A model generated the notes under the pieces. That model was not told where the DNA came from. It was given only the letters and a program-made list of their open reading frames with translations, and did no database searches. A program made the translations under genes and the position numbers. From Hydractinia symbiolongicarpus (taxonomy: Eukaryota > Cnidaria > Hydrozoa > Anthoathecata > Hydractiniidae): a stretch of DNA of 64,000 nucleotides. The first letter of the stretch is position 1. Each line of letters begins with the position of its first letter. Shown piece by piece: positions 12,001-23,533 of this stretch. The stretch spans positions 27,055,501-27,119,500 of the forward strand of contig NC_079878.1 of NCBI RefSeq assembly GCF_029227915.1. Reading direction: 5' to 3'.

Positions 12001-14685
12001 ATTCTTGTTGTCGATATATTTCCTTTACCTGAAGAGCACTATCTTACATTGGTAAACGTTACTGAAATGAATTGTTTTGAGACCTAATTTTAGGTAAAAT
12101 TCTTAGAAAATACAATTCGCAACAACTAATTTCAGCAAAGTTGGCAAGTCCTTATATTTCGCGAAAATGTTCTAAAGGTATTATTATATTTTTTTGTATT
12201 GTAAGTTTTCAATTAACATAATTTCTGCTTATATCTTCATTCTTATATACCTATATCTTTATTTAGATTCCGAAGAACTCCGCTTCAGGGAAAGCGGCCT
12301 AACTTAGTAATATCGAGAGTTTGTCGCTACATTCCTTTTGGTACGAATGTGTGACGCAACCGTTGAACGGTAGAAATTGAATGAAATGTAGGTTTTGAGT
12401 TTGTTTTACTTCCTTAGCGCGGAATTGGTACCACAATGAAGTTCCTTTTGTTTTAAATTTTTTAAAGAAATGCTAGCTTAGACGATAATACCCTAAGACA
12501 ACAAACATAATCTTGCATTGGAACTGTATTACAATACGAACTTTAAAAAGTCATTTTATTGTATACTTTTCACGTGTCATATGGTCTCTAGCAACAAAAT
12601 ACAAAAATTTGTGTATTTTATTCATCACTTCTCGCGACAATACTTTGTGTAAAATAATTTTTTTAAAACTTTTTACTCTTTTAGCGGGGAATTGGTACCA
12701 CAGTGAAACTGCACAGGAGTTAAAACTGCCTTCCTAATGTTTTAGTAAACCCCAAGCATGCGATAGGTTTGTGATTAAAGTTTGACAAGGGATTTTTGCA
12801 CTAAACACAAAAATGCCGCGTAATTAAAATATATATGATATAAAAGAGCAACTTTTTGACCCTGGTCTAAAAAATGAATAGAAATCAAAACATTTAAACT
12901 GTGGTAATGCAAACGAATGACTGAATTATGGTCAACTATTTAGTCGCTTTTGTTAACAGCGATTTGAAGATGATATATAAATTATGACTTTTTTGCACTT
13001 TTTTCATTACATCGCACAGAAAGAATGATGATCCTAGCTACATATCTAAGCGGAAAAAATACACAGAACTAAGTTTACTAGAAATGGCACACCTACTGCA
13101 CACTTCTATTTGCTTACTATAAAAATGAATACACAAACTTAAAAACACTTCATACCACCTTGGAACAACCTCTCTGCGTCAGTCATTTTTTTTCATAGCA
13201 ACTTTTTGTTGTCATCATTATCTTGTTAAAGTCATCTAAATAAGTAAATACAAATTGGTTAAAGAACTGTTTTAATTGTATTTTTTGATACATCCTTTTA
13301 TATTGCTCATGCCTGCAATATATTTTTCTTGCACAACGTTTAGATGATTTTCGGATACACATCTAAACACATCTAAATTCGGAAAAATATCTCGTCCGAA
13401 AGAGGAAGAATGTCCCAAAAATTAATTTGCCTTGCCTCCCTCATCTCGTATATTTCTGTATGGTTTTTAAAAAAATGATTTGTTATTTAGAATATAAGAA
13501 CAATTTATGTTTAGCCAAAACATTACAAAACTTTAAAGGATGTTTTCCAACAAGCGTGGATAAATTAAAATCTGCAGTCACCATTGTTTTTTTACACCAT
13601 TGCCACTTCATACACCGTAGTTTACTGATATTTCGCGCCATTTTGTATATTCAGTTATTGCCTGCGAAAGTAATAACAATGTTCCCTCAAAAATCTACGC
13701 ACTTTAAATACTAAGAATCCATCGCTTTAAAAATGTTACTTACTTTTTTGAAACACGTTGACTTTGTTGCTCTTTAACTTTGTAAAATTCTGTGATTTTC
13801 TTTTACACTATAAACGAAATAAAAATTTTTTTGTAATGCTTCTGTATTTAGAAAACTTGTGGATGAAAAATAGTTTTTAATATAAACTTTATTTCTGAAT
13901 GAAAAAATAAAAATTACCTCACCAGATAAAACACTTTAATTCCTTCCTCTTGCACTTCGTATAAAAATGTCTGTTAAGCATCATGTTCAAGTAAGCAAAT
14001 TTTCTTGGTTCATTAATTTTTAAAAACAGAAAATTTCCATTCCGTCAATTTATGATAACTTCACTAACTTTATATGCGCTTAGAGATTAGTGATTATCAA
14101 TTTCATTTAGAAGACGGGAATAAATTCGACAAGAGACCATTTAATGTAATTAATTATTTCTTCAAAACCGGTTAAAAATATATTTGCGCGATGTTTTACG
14201 ACGAACATTTCATAAGCAACAACAAGTAGCATTCTTCAAAAAACGTAGCAATTAAGACAGCCTAAGTAAACCGAGTAAAATGAGACACTCGCAAGGTAAA
14301 CGACTAACAAATCGTGGGTGTTAGCATGGATGATTCTTGCCCTTATTAATATTTGTACTAAAAATTACTGTGCGCTTATGTGGAGAATACTAAATATTTC
14401 AATTAAAAGGAAGAAGCAGGTTACGACATTTCTTCCCTTACTCTGGCGGGATAAAATCATCTCAGCAAACCTTTCAGGTCTTTTATATAAACAGACCCTG
14501 AAATTAAAAATTTCACATCCAGAATAAAACGTACTTTTATCCTAAAACTAAGTTTTGTCCATTGACAACCAGAAAATACTTTAAGGTTTCCGTGCAGATC
14601 TTTGCTTATCACATAGGAACGAATCTCCCATCAGACATAGAGACATATGGATTGGCAGTAACTATTACTGAAATTTCTGTAATAC
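12001..14685. other. Non-coding sequence with a short exon-like direct repeat
   Basis: No gene is supported. GGAATTGGTACCACA occurs at about 12421 and again at about 12688, each preceded by an acceptor-like CTTAG or TTTTAG. The second copy stays open for 16 codons to a stop (GNWYHSETAQELKLPS). This could be a duplicated terminal exon or a small repeat. Frames at 13427 and 14318 have no recognisable content. Confidence 0.4.
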
Positions 14686-14935
14686 ATTTATTATTACTTC
14701 GAAGGGGGTCCTAGCCTATTTAAAGCTCCCATTTGAGCTACGAAAGTCGTGCAAGCACAGCAATCGCTCAACTAGACAACCGCCTAGAATATAAATCCTG
14801 TTTTCATGCTGAGCGCTAAGTAGAAAGGACAGATTCACACTTTTATAGTCTCTGGCATGACTCGGTCGGGGTATGAATCCAAGACCTCCCGCACTGGAAG
14901 CGAACACTCTACCACAAGGCTACCAGTGTACAAAG
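14686..14935 (-). mobile_element. tRNA-derived SINE (minus strand)
   Basis: On the minus strand the sequence starts with a tRNA-like head. It has an A-box-like TAGCCTTGTGGTAGAGTG (14907-14922 region) and a B-box-like GGTCTTGGATTCATACCC (14869-14886), spaced about as in a tRNA. A non-tRNA body follows, then a 3' tail rich in TAATAATAAAT at about 14686-14700. The aminoacyl stem is not convincing and the body extends about 150 bases past the head, so this is a SINE rather than a tRNA gene. Confidence 0.7.
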
Positions 14936-15656
14936 CGAAAATAGCGAAGAAATGTTGGTAGACATGTGTTTATGGACAGACAAGAAATATTCTCTCACCC
15001 GAATTACTTATGATTACCATTAACAAAATGTCAGGAACAATTTTTTGTTACAGTTCAAAAAAAGCCGTGTTCTACTAAAACATATATTAAATTAAAATAA
15101 TGTCAAATTCAAAGTAATCAAGTTTTTAAGAAAATTTGAAAATTGTGCGATTTTTGTGATGTAAGGATATTAACAATGTAAATTTGAGAATTGCGAGCAA
15201 AATGAGGTAACTGATTATCGTTTATGTGGCGTATTATTCGTCATAAACCTGTCGTCGTTTCTACTTATATCGGCGTGTTACCGATATTCTGTGGATGTTA
15301 AGGCAATTTTTTATTAAACCAGGGGTCTGTTAAAAGGAAAACCTCAATTTTGATATAATTAATTAAGTTAATTAATTATTTTCTCTAATTATTTTAATTT
15401 ATTTATTTCACCGTTTCCGTAATTTTTAATATTTGCAATGCATTATGGAAATATTCAAACTTTAAATAATTTTGTTGATTCTTACCGTTTTTTTAGCATC
15501 AAATTTATAAAAAGCTAAAAATGGGTTGACTTGCACATTACACTTGTACTTACATATTTTTTCCTTAACATTTATTATATAGCTAACGGGAAAGAAAACG
15601 TTGGAAAAATTAAGTGGAATTTACTTTTGTTATAACCGTTTGGGAAATTTGCAACA
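14936..15656. other. AT-rich non-coding sequence
   Basis: Nothing is recognisable apart from a TTAATTAA-rich patch at about 15355-15400. A similar patch occurs at 34680-34720. Confidence 0.5.
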
Positions 15657-16033
15657 TACCACAGTAAATGCTCGATTAAAGGCTTCCACCTGAATAAGCA
15701 TCGCTCTTGAACAGGTGCCCAACTTTTTTTTACATGTTTAATAAACGCCACTTCCGAATAAGAGCGCAGTGGTTATTATAATATATTACCAGAGCTTGAA
15801 GAGGCGCTTACTCAAGTGTTTTGGAAATTAAAAAACACCGTCTTTACTCAGAAACTGTTTTCTTAAATTGTATACATGTTATTTAGTGTTAAACTTTTTA
15901 TTGCTATCTTTTTGTCTCCATAACGACTATTATAGATTTCTAAACAGATATGCATTGTATGAGTCCCTCTCGATTTACTTTAAAAATTAATTCTTAATAA
16001 TAGCCAGGAACGTTTACCCGAGCATTGACGGTA
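15657..16033. mobile_element. pogo-like MITE, TA target site
   Basis: The left end is TA then CCACAGTAAATGCTCGATTA (from 15659). The right end, reverse-complemented, is CCGTCAATGCTCGGGTAA with TA at 16032-16033. Subterminal phrases such as GAATAAGAGCGC and GAGGCGCTTACTC match the GGCGCTTATT repeats of the pogo-like element at 28538-29703. The element is about 373 bp and has no coding frame, so it is probably mobilised in trans. Confidence 0.65.
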
Positions 16034-17044
16034 ATGAAATTATATATCATAGACATACCTTAGGGAACACATTTTGGAAGAAAAAGAAAATTTGGCGAAA
16101 TTGGCGGAATTTAATTTTTCTGGATACCAAAATAATAAAATATTTCGATGAACGAAATAAATAATAATAATAACTTCTTTTTTATCATTGCAGCATTACT
16201 GTGTTACAGATCAGCCGGTGCCAGGGCTTTTATTTGTCCAAAATTTTGCAGCATAAATTATTTTTTAATTTAAAATTTTGATAACTTCATATAATCTCTC
16301 GTTAGACGGAGACAACTGATTTCTTTTCACTTCGACTACCAGTTTGATAATTTCTCAACACTGCATCTAAAAGGGTGTTTAAACTCAATGAATTTGAGAT
16401 AAACTAAGAAATATTTCGCAATTTTCTGACTCGTAAAAGTTTTTTTTAAAGTGACTAAAATAACTACATTTCTCATCATTGATAGCTTTGATGATGTTTA
16501 ACTTTTGAAAGAGAAGGTTCTCCGCATTTCCGCGCATACTGTATGTCGACTGTAAACTGTTAGTCATAAGCCTATAAACAAATGTAATCTATACTTGGTT
16601 GACAAAAATCATTAACGTGTATAAAAGGTTCCTATTTGTGATTATATGTGTGAAGTTAAAAAGTTTTTATATTTTAAGATGCAAGCTCAGAACCAAGGGA
16701 CAGTTTGTTCGAAATGGCAAATGTTTAAATTAACGGCATTCAAATTAGCGGATGTGTACTGTATTAAAGTAATTATCCAAATTTTAAGAAACTTCACGCT
16801 CAACCAAATGCTTCAATTTGATACAAAAAGCTGCACAACTAATTTCATACTGACACCACCTTACAGATATTGTTCGCGTAATAAAAGGATTAGGGTTTTT
16901 ATCTCTATAATAATAAGCCATTTCCGTGTGTCTGTAACAGGCAAAGTTGATATCGTCATTTTCCTTTGATGTTGCCGAAAAAAATCTTTGATGTTGCCGA
17001 AAAAAATATGTCTTCTTTGTCGTGAAAACCCGCGAGTTTTGTGT
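16034..17044. other. Non-coding sequence with a short duplicated phrase
   Basis: TTTGATGTTGCCGAAAAAAAT is present twice in tandem at about 16967-17007. A stretch near 16925-16965 (GTCTGTAACAGGCAAAG) resembles the 5' region of the Helitron-like elements. The 107-codon frame at 16646 is AT-driven and shows no domain. Confidence 0.4.
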
Positions 17045-19270
17045 GGTTTGTTAAATGAAGTTCTAGCACAAAGTAACGGAAATTGTGTTTGCAAAAAAGA
17101 TGGCTGTCCTTTTTAAGCATTTGTCTTCTCTTGCCTTCAAAATAAATCTTTACAAAAGCATTTAAAAAGGGGCATGGTATATAAATGAAGTATAGAAAGG
17201 TTTGTTTATGTTTTTTAAAGTTTTGATGATATTATTGATGCGAGACATGTTTGTTAGCTAGCATCAACCACACCAACAACAACTAGCTAGGTAGCTAGGA
17301 ATTTATAAATATGTAGCCATGTTCTTTATACCTAGCTAAGTCTCCAGTTTATATTTAAGTGACCAGCTATTAGCTGCTGTAGCTACCTTATGTTAGCTTC
17401 AGTTTTATGTTGCTTTTTACATGTAAGCTAATCTTAGTGGTCTTTGCTAAGAATGTGACTGTAACTTATTTTAATTGACATTTTAAGCTTAAATTAACAA
17501 GCCACAACAACTTTTAAAAAAGTATTACATATTATTTAAGAAGAGTTTAAGGACTGTTTTTAAGCAAATAATGTATTTTTCACAATTTGTGTATGCAAAT
17601 AATGTATTTTTCACATTTTGTGTAACTAAACTTATATACATCGGTTACATGCAATATGACGAAACGATTTTTATTTAACATGTAGTAATTCTGGTACCTT
17701 AAGTGTAGTGATTTTTGTTGTTCTAGATGTTCTGACTAAAATGTTTTTGTTTATGGCATTTTGTCTCAATTAAGAAAAGTTTCAACTTTTTTGAGGGAGT
17801 ACAACACCGAAAAAACCTGTTTTTTTTTATATTTTGTATAAATTCTTACCGGGCAACATACCGAAATGACTGATCCCTCTCTATTTATAAATTTGATGCG
17901 TTCCAAATCACAGTTTTTTGAAATTTTGGGTAATATTTAATGAGTACAAGATGCAAATACTGATTTTTGTTGAATCAGAAGTATTTCCTACAACCATTCT
18001 TTTTTTACACTTTTGTGGAGAAAAAGTGTATGCAATATCATCAGAATAACTGATTTTGTTGCAAACTGTTTTTCTTTTTCACATTTTGGATTGAAATATT
18101 GTTATAAAGGGCATATATCAATAGACATATATATACCAAAATAAATAAATTCTGCAAACTTTGATTTTGTCGTTCACCTCTCATCTTTTATATTTTGATT
18201 AAACTTAAAAGGAAAAGGAAAGGAAAGGAAAAGGAAAACCATAGGAATTATTTAGAATTTGTATTTTGTGTTGCAAATTTAGTGCAAAAATTTAACTGTT
18301 GGGAGGGAGGACCATATGCAATTATATATACTAAAAATAATAATTTGATATTCTACAAGTTGTATTTTTGTATGCACTTAAATGACTGCTTTTTCTGAGT
18401 TGAATTTGATGGGTTTCATATCAATTTTGTGGAAGATTTTATGGCTGAAGACAATATAGAACATGCCAATTGAACTGATTTTTGTTCATATTTTGATTTG
18501 CTCCTCATAAACCTTTGTGTTCTACATTTATTGTAAACTTTTGTGAGGAAAGACCATATATATATACAATGTTTTCAAAATAATGATTTTTGTTGATTTG
18601 AAATTTACTCCTTGCTCATTGCTTTTTCGACATTTCAGGTTAAAATGTTTGGTAAAGTCAGTACGGATCATTAGACAAAAAATTGTTTTGTTAACCGGTT
18701 AATTTTTACATTTTGTGCATATTTTTGCGGGAGAGGATGGTATGCAACCGAATAAATGATTTTTCAAAGTTTAACTTTTTGTTTTTAGGTGTTTTGTGTT
18801 TGTTTAAGTTTGGCTTTTTGATATTGTTCAGGTTGTATTGTTGTATAAGCATTTAGGGAAAAGACAATGTTTAAAATGCTTAAAGAACTTATTTCATAGA
18901 TCTGTGCTTACTGTTGCAAGCCTTTCTTTTCGACATTTCAGATTAAAATATTGAAGGTTTTCAACATAATCACATAATAAGATGTATACATATTTGAGAT
19001 ATGTGTTATTTCTGACATTATTATTATTGTTGTCGTAACTGTCTGGGTTGTGACTGTCAATGTTGTAACTTTCTACTAACTAGATTTTACACCTTGCACG
19101 CCGTTGTTTTTCATATTTTGTCTGAAGTTTTGTTGGGAGGATTTCATGCGATTTGACATTTGATATTTTGTGTTAGATTTTAAGAACTTTTTTGTTAAAT
19201 TATGACTTATATACTTTCTTTTTATGCATTTTCAGATTATTTTTTTAGTAAAAGGCATATTCAATATACT
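17045..19270 (+). repeat. Dispersed repeat, copy A, with degenerate ~100-bp internal units
   Basis: The head (17045-17420) contains GTTAAATGAAGTTC, AATAAATCTTTA, TTTTGATGATATTATTGATG and CTAGCTAGGTAGCTAGG, and recurs inverted at 62.0-62.5 kb and direct at 62.7-63.1 kb. The body (about 17760-19200) is a run of degraded units of roughly 90-130 bp. Each carries a phrase like GTGAGGAAAGACCATATGCA followed by an ACTGATTTTTGTTG-type phrase and ACATTTTG. Unit starts are near 18015, 18300, 18425, 18540, 18725 and 19130. No coding frame was found. Confidence 0.7.
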
Positions 19271-19274
19271 GAAA

Positions 19275-19363
19275 TATTTGCTGATGTCATCAAAATTCAA
19301 ATGACAGAACTTTTCAATTGTTTTTCTGCCTAAGTGGATTTTTCCACGGGCCTAATCGACTAG
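19275..19363 (+). mobile_element. Helitron-like 3' end (copy 1, truncated)
   Basis: GTGGATTTTTCCAC (19334-19347) can fold into a 5-bp hairpin. After a 12-base spacer comes CTAG (19360-19363), then T. A hairpin shortly before a CTRR end inserted next to T is the Helitron 3' signature. The preceding GATGTCATCAAAATTCAAA matches the interior of the 44.0-kb copy, so the body runs upstream but is soon lost. Confidence 0.55.
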
Positions 19364-22247
19364 TAAACAATAAACAGCTTGTGCTTTTCATGACATACTC
19401 CTTAACACCAAGCTAATAAAAGCTATATAGCTTTATATACTATTTTGTACATTTTTGACCGATAAAAGCTAGCTAGCTTTATCTTATATTCTGATATAAG
19501 GAGAAAAGAAAAGGCGTAGCTTTTCCTCAGAATGAGAAGAACAAATGTAGGTATTACTTTCTATACAATAATTAATACATCTAATTTCTTAATTAATAAC
19601 ACAAGGAAACATTCGTTGTAATTTCTTAAAAATATGGATTTTGCTGCATAAGTTATTGCGTTTTGATTTCTCTTCTACTAATTGGAATATAAATGAGTTG
19701 ACATAGACAGCAAATTAATAAATTAAATCAAACAACTTTTCAACTTTTCACAACTCAAAAGCATTTGTTTGCATTGTGCACGCGCGCACATGTTATGCGC
19801 ATCTTATGCACAGATGCCACAAAAATGTTATGCACCAAAATTTTAGCAAGTCCACGGGCGGTATACGTGTGAAAGAGAGACGACGCAATATGATCGCGTT
19901 TGAATTTTTGATATCAGTTTTCCAAAAGAGAATGAAAAACATCTTTTCAAAAAGAACCATTATTACGCTCAATAATTGTTGTATCGTGGAGTTATTTAGG
20001 CATCAACTTAAAACTAGTGATGTTTTTCTTCTACAATTAATTTATGTACACTAATACTCTAAGAATATGGGTAAGTTTTTATTTGGTGATGATAAATCAG
20101 GGGGTTTCTTTGCTTTCTCTATTTCAAGAAACAGTGAAGTAGTGAAAAAAATTAATAGATCAAAAACATTTCGCAAAATGGAGAAATACAAAAAGTGATT
20201 GTTAAACCAAACAGGTGTATATTATTTATAAATATTACTGAGTAAATGTGTAATTTTTTTAGATCAAACTTTGCCTGCACATATAGAGATTTAAAGGTTT
20301 AAAGATCAAAACTTCAAAAGTTGCTATAATGAAACCGCTGCTAAACATATTCTTTCAATTCGTCACCTAGATAAAAAGTCAGCGAGACAATTCAATGTTT
20401 TTGCTACTACGGGAAACCTCAAACCCATTGTATTAAGATGTTGATGAGTACTGTTGCAGATTTCTGTAGTTACGAAAGAAAGTTGGCATATGGAATGTTA
20501 GAGCCATTTCTAATATTGTATTGAGTTTAATCTGTCAGGTGCCTTCACAGATCTTATAATGCCAGAGAGGTCAGAAGAATCATTTTAATCTTTTTAAAAG
20601 CCGCAATAAAGAAGTAGTTTCGGCTACCTAATTCAAGCAAAATCGTCACATAAAGTATTATCTAATTTGACTTAATGTTGGCGGTGCCGGTAGTGGTGGT
20701 TATATTAAAGGATATATTCTCATTTCTCGCGAATATTTTAGTCACCAAACTAAATCAAATTTAAACACTGAATCAAAATTTCAACACAATTTTATTCAGG
20801 TAACTGGTTATAATTTTTTTTTCCGGTAAAACATTACAAAGACAATACTGGTAGTAGTAAGTATCGGTTTGTTGTGGTGTATATATAGGTAAAATATTAA
20901 CGGGAAAATATTCAACCTAATTGTTTGAAATGTCTTAGTACTGCTTTTGTACCTGTCATTCGTTCATTGTCAAATAAAGCTAGCACTTTAAATACTATAA
21001 GTTAAATAAGTGCAATCAGTTGCTTGTATTCATTGTTTGGTATTGAAGGTATTGCTGAAAAAATAGGTAGTTATTATGCGAGAATGTCTCATGGAATATT
21101 TTTAATTTAACGATAAAATAATTAGTAATGACTTACTTTTATTTGTCAAATCTTATAACTAAAATTGAAAATCAGTTTCATTGAGGCGCCACTTTTATTG
21201 TGTTAACTCATTATTGCCATGCAAAATCACAAAAATGACTTACTTCATCAAAAACATTAATATTGATTCACCTTTGGGAACGCTAAACTTTGTACCAGTG
21301 ATATTCCAGGTGTACTACGTCCAACCAAAATATTTTTTATAATTTAACATAAAATATATAAATAAATTATACCATATTATAATAAATTAATGGTAGTGTA
21401 AAAAGTGCAGTCCAACTTCATTGAGATGTTGTTGAGTATCGTTCTGCACGATTATTGCTGCTGTATGATTATTAAGCGAGGTTGTTGCGTGAAAAAGTTG
21501 TGTGCATACGAAATATTTATCGAATGGATCTGACTGATACATTGCAATTTCGTCATACTGATTTACCTACGGTACCTGAAAATTTTTTCACTAACATAAT
21601 GTTTTGTTGATATTTTAAGAAAGAACAAGAAATTATAATATGATAGTGACGAATATCCAAGAAATTAAGTTACTGCGGGTGATGATAATGCTGAGAGTAT
21701 ACTCCTGCACTACATCAATTCTATAATTAACCGATAAAAGGAGACACTCGTTCTGTCAGATCTAATATGTTGACTACTATATAGTGCTAAAGAAATAAAT
21801 TAAATACAGAACTAATACAACGCTTTTAAGTTTTTATTAACGCAAATATTGCATTACAAATGCGCTGTCAGGGGTAATTATTTTTTAATCGTTGTTATTT
21901 AATGTTTCTGCAGTTAGTGTATATCATAAGCCGAAGTAGATTGATGAAATAGTTTTAGCTAATTAACTGTAAACAACTTAGTCGTGGTGCTATTAAAATA
22001 TCCAGTGTGGTAGTTCAATCCACACTTATTTGTAAATATATTTATAGCTAGAAATAACTAGCACTGGTGATTAACGTGGAACGCTAAAGAATACATGCAA
22101 ACCACATTCGACAATATTTATTTTTCCAAAGAAGTTCCAAACATTTGTGAATAAACTACAAATAGACAATCAAAGAAGTTTTTGACTTTTTTTCATTTGC
22201 TCATTTCTCAACTTTTTTTTTGTCTTTTTTTTCAGATTTTTGTACTT
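19364..22247. other. AT-rich non-coding stretch
   Basis: No exon, RNA gene or clear repeat boundary is visible. The 92-codon frame at 19776 begins in a CA/GC-rich patch and carries no recognisable motif. Confidence 0.5.
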
Positions 22248-22414
<167 letters not shown>

Positions 22415-22419
22415 GTTGA

Positions 22420-22590
22420 CGGACTCCTTTCCTACACGAAACGGACTCCTTTCCAACTCGGCCGGACTCCTTTCCAACGCTCGGACTCCTTTCCAACACG
22501 ATCGGACTCCTTTCCAACACGATCGGACTCCTTTCCAACATGATCGGACTCCTTTCCAACGCAAACGGACTCCTTTCCTACCCAATCTAA
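22420..22590. repeat. 21-bp minisatellite, core CGGACTCCTTTCCAAC
   Basis: Eight units of the core begin at 22420, 22442, 22463, 22482, 22503, 22524, 22545 and 22566, spaced 19-22 bases. They are separated by short variable linkers such as ACGAT. The array abuts the AAT tract with only a few bases between. The same core recurs at 27.27-27.63 kb and, inverted, at 40922-40940. Confidence 0.92.
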
Positions 22591-23196
22591 AAATCGGCTG
22601 TCCGTAAAATTTGCCGGTTAAAGTTTACAAATTCAGAGGCGAGGAAGGAGACGAAGGAAGAAATAATACACGTTTTTTTACTTTATTTAGAATGTAAGAG
22701 TGGTTAAGGGGAGAAAATGGTTACTTTATTTCAAAGCAAAGACTTGTTGCTTGGGGATAAACGCTGAGTACGTTGCTATTTGTGTATAAGGTTATAGCTA
22801 GCTAGCTTTAAAGATTTCTTGGGGTGATGTGAGAAGTAAAAGAAGGTGATAGCTATATATTTAACAAAAATGATCTATCTTTGTTTTTATACTAAAGACT
22901 ACCTAGCTAGTGGCTATTTAACACGAAAAAGAGAAATGGCCTTAGCTAGCTATAGCTATAGCAAGTTAGGGATATCTCTTAATTCAGGCATTAGATCCCC
23001 TGATCTGGGCATCTGCTTCTTCTGTAAATATTTTAATTTTTGGTTTTATCGGCTCACCAACTTTCCAATCTAAAAAATCTTTTCTTTAGTTTGGATAAAA
23101 GTATCTTTCTCTTATAGCTATATATATAGACATAGCAAATTGCATGTTTTATGGTCAGCAGATTGGCTAAAACTGCAACCACCTCAGTCAACATGT
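22591..23196. other. Non-coding sequence rich in AGCTAGCT
   Basis: Several TAGCTAGC-type palindromic runs occur (around 22795, 22906 and 22945). No supported exon. Confidence 0.45.
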
Positions 23197-23533
23197 ATAG
23201 ACCTTTTTGAATGTTTACATTTTCCGCAGTAAGCTCTTCTGGCTCTAACAACTGTGTGACAGGCAGAAAGATGCGGAAGCTTGCTGAAGAAAGGTCTTTT
23301 TCAGCCCATTTCTTTCTATGGAAACATTTTTCAGGCTTTAAACTATTATCGAGTGTAGATGGATAATTTCTGATTGACATATATTCATATAAAGTCGTAA
23401 TGATACCGTCGTGCGAAGAAACAGACTAAAAAGGACCTCACTTTATCTAGCGCCCGCATCTTTTTGCCTGCCACGCAATTGTTAAAGCCGAAAGGGCTTA
23501 CTGAGGAAAATGTAAACATTCAAAAAGGTCTAT
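23197..23533. mobile_element. Foldback MITE with ~100-bp inverted arms
   Basis: The left arm from 23197 (ATAGACCTTTTTGAATG) and the right arm ending at 23533 are inverted copies. The outer 38 bases match with about one difference. The similarity continues inward through AGTAAGC, CTAACAACTG, GACAGGCAGAAAGATGCGG on the left and the corresponding complement at about 23445-23495 on the right. The spacer is about 140 bases. No frame spans it convincingly. Confidence 0.75.

Noticed and set aside
14869-14935. Minus-strand tRNA gene
   Set aside because: A- and B-box-like sequences are present, but no convincing aminoacyl stem; a SINE body and tail follow.
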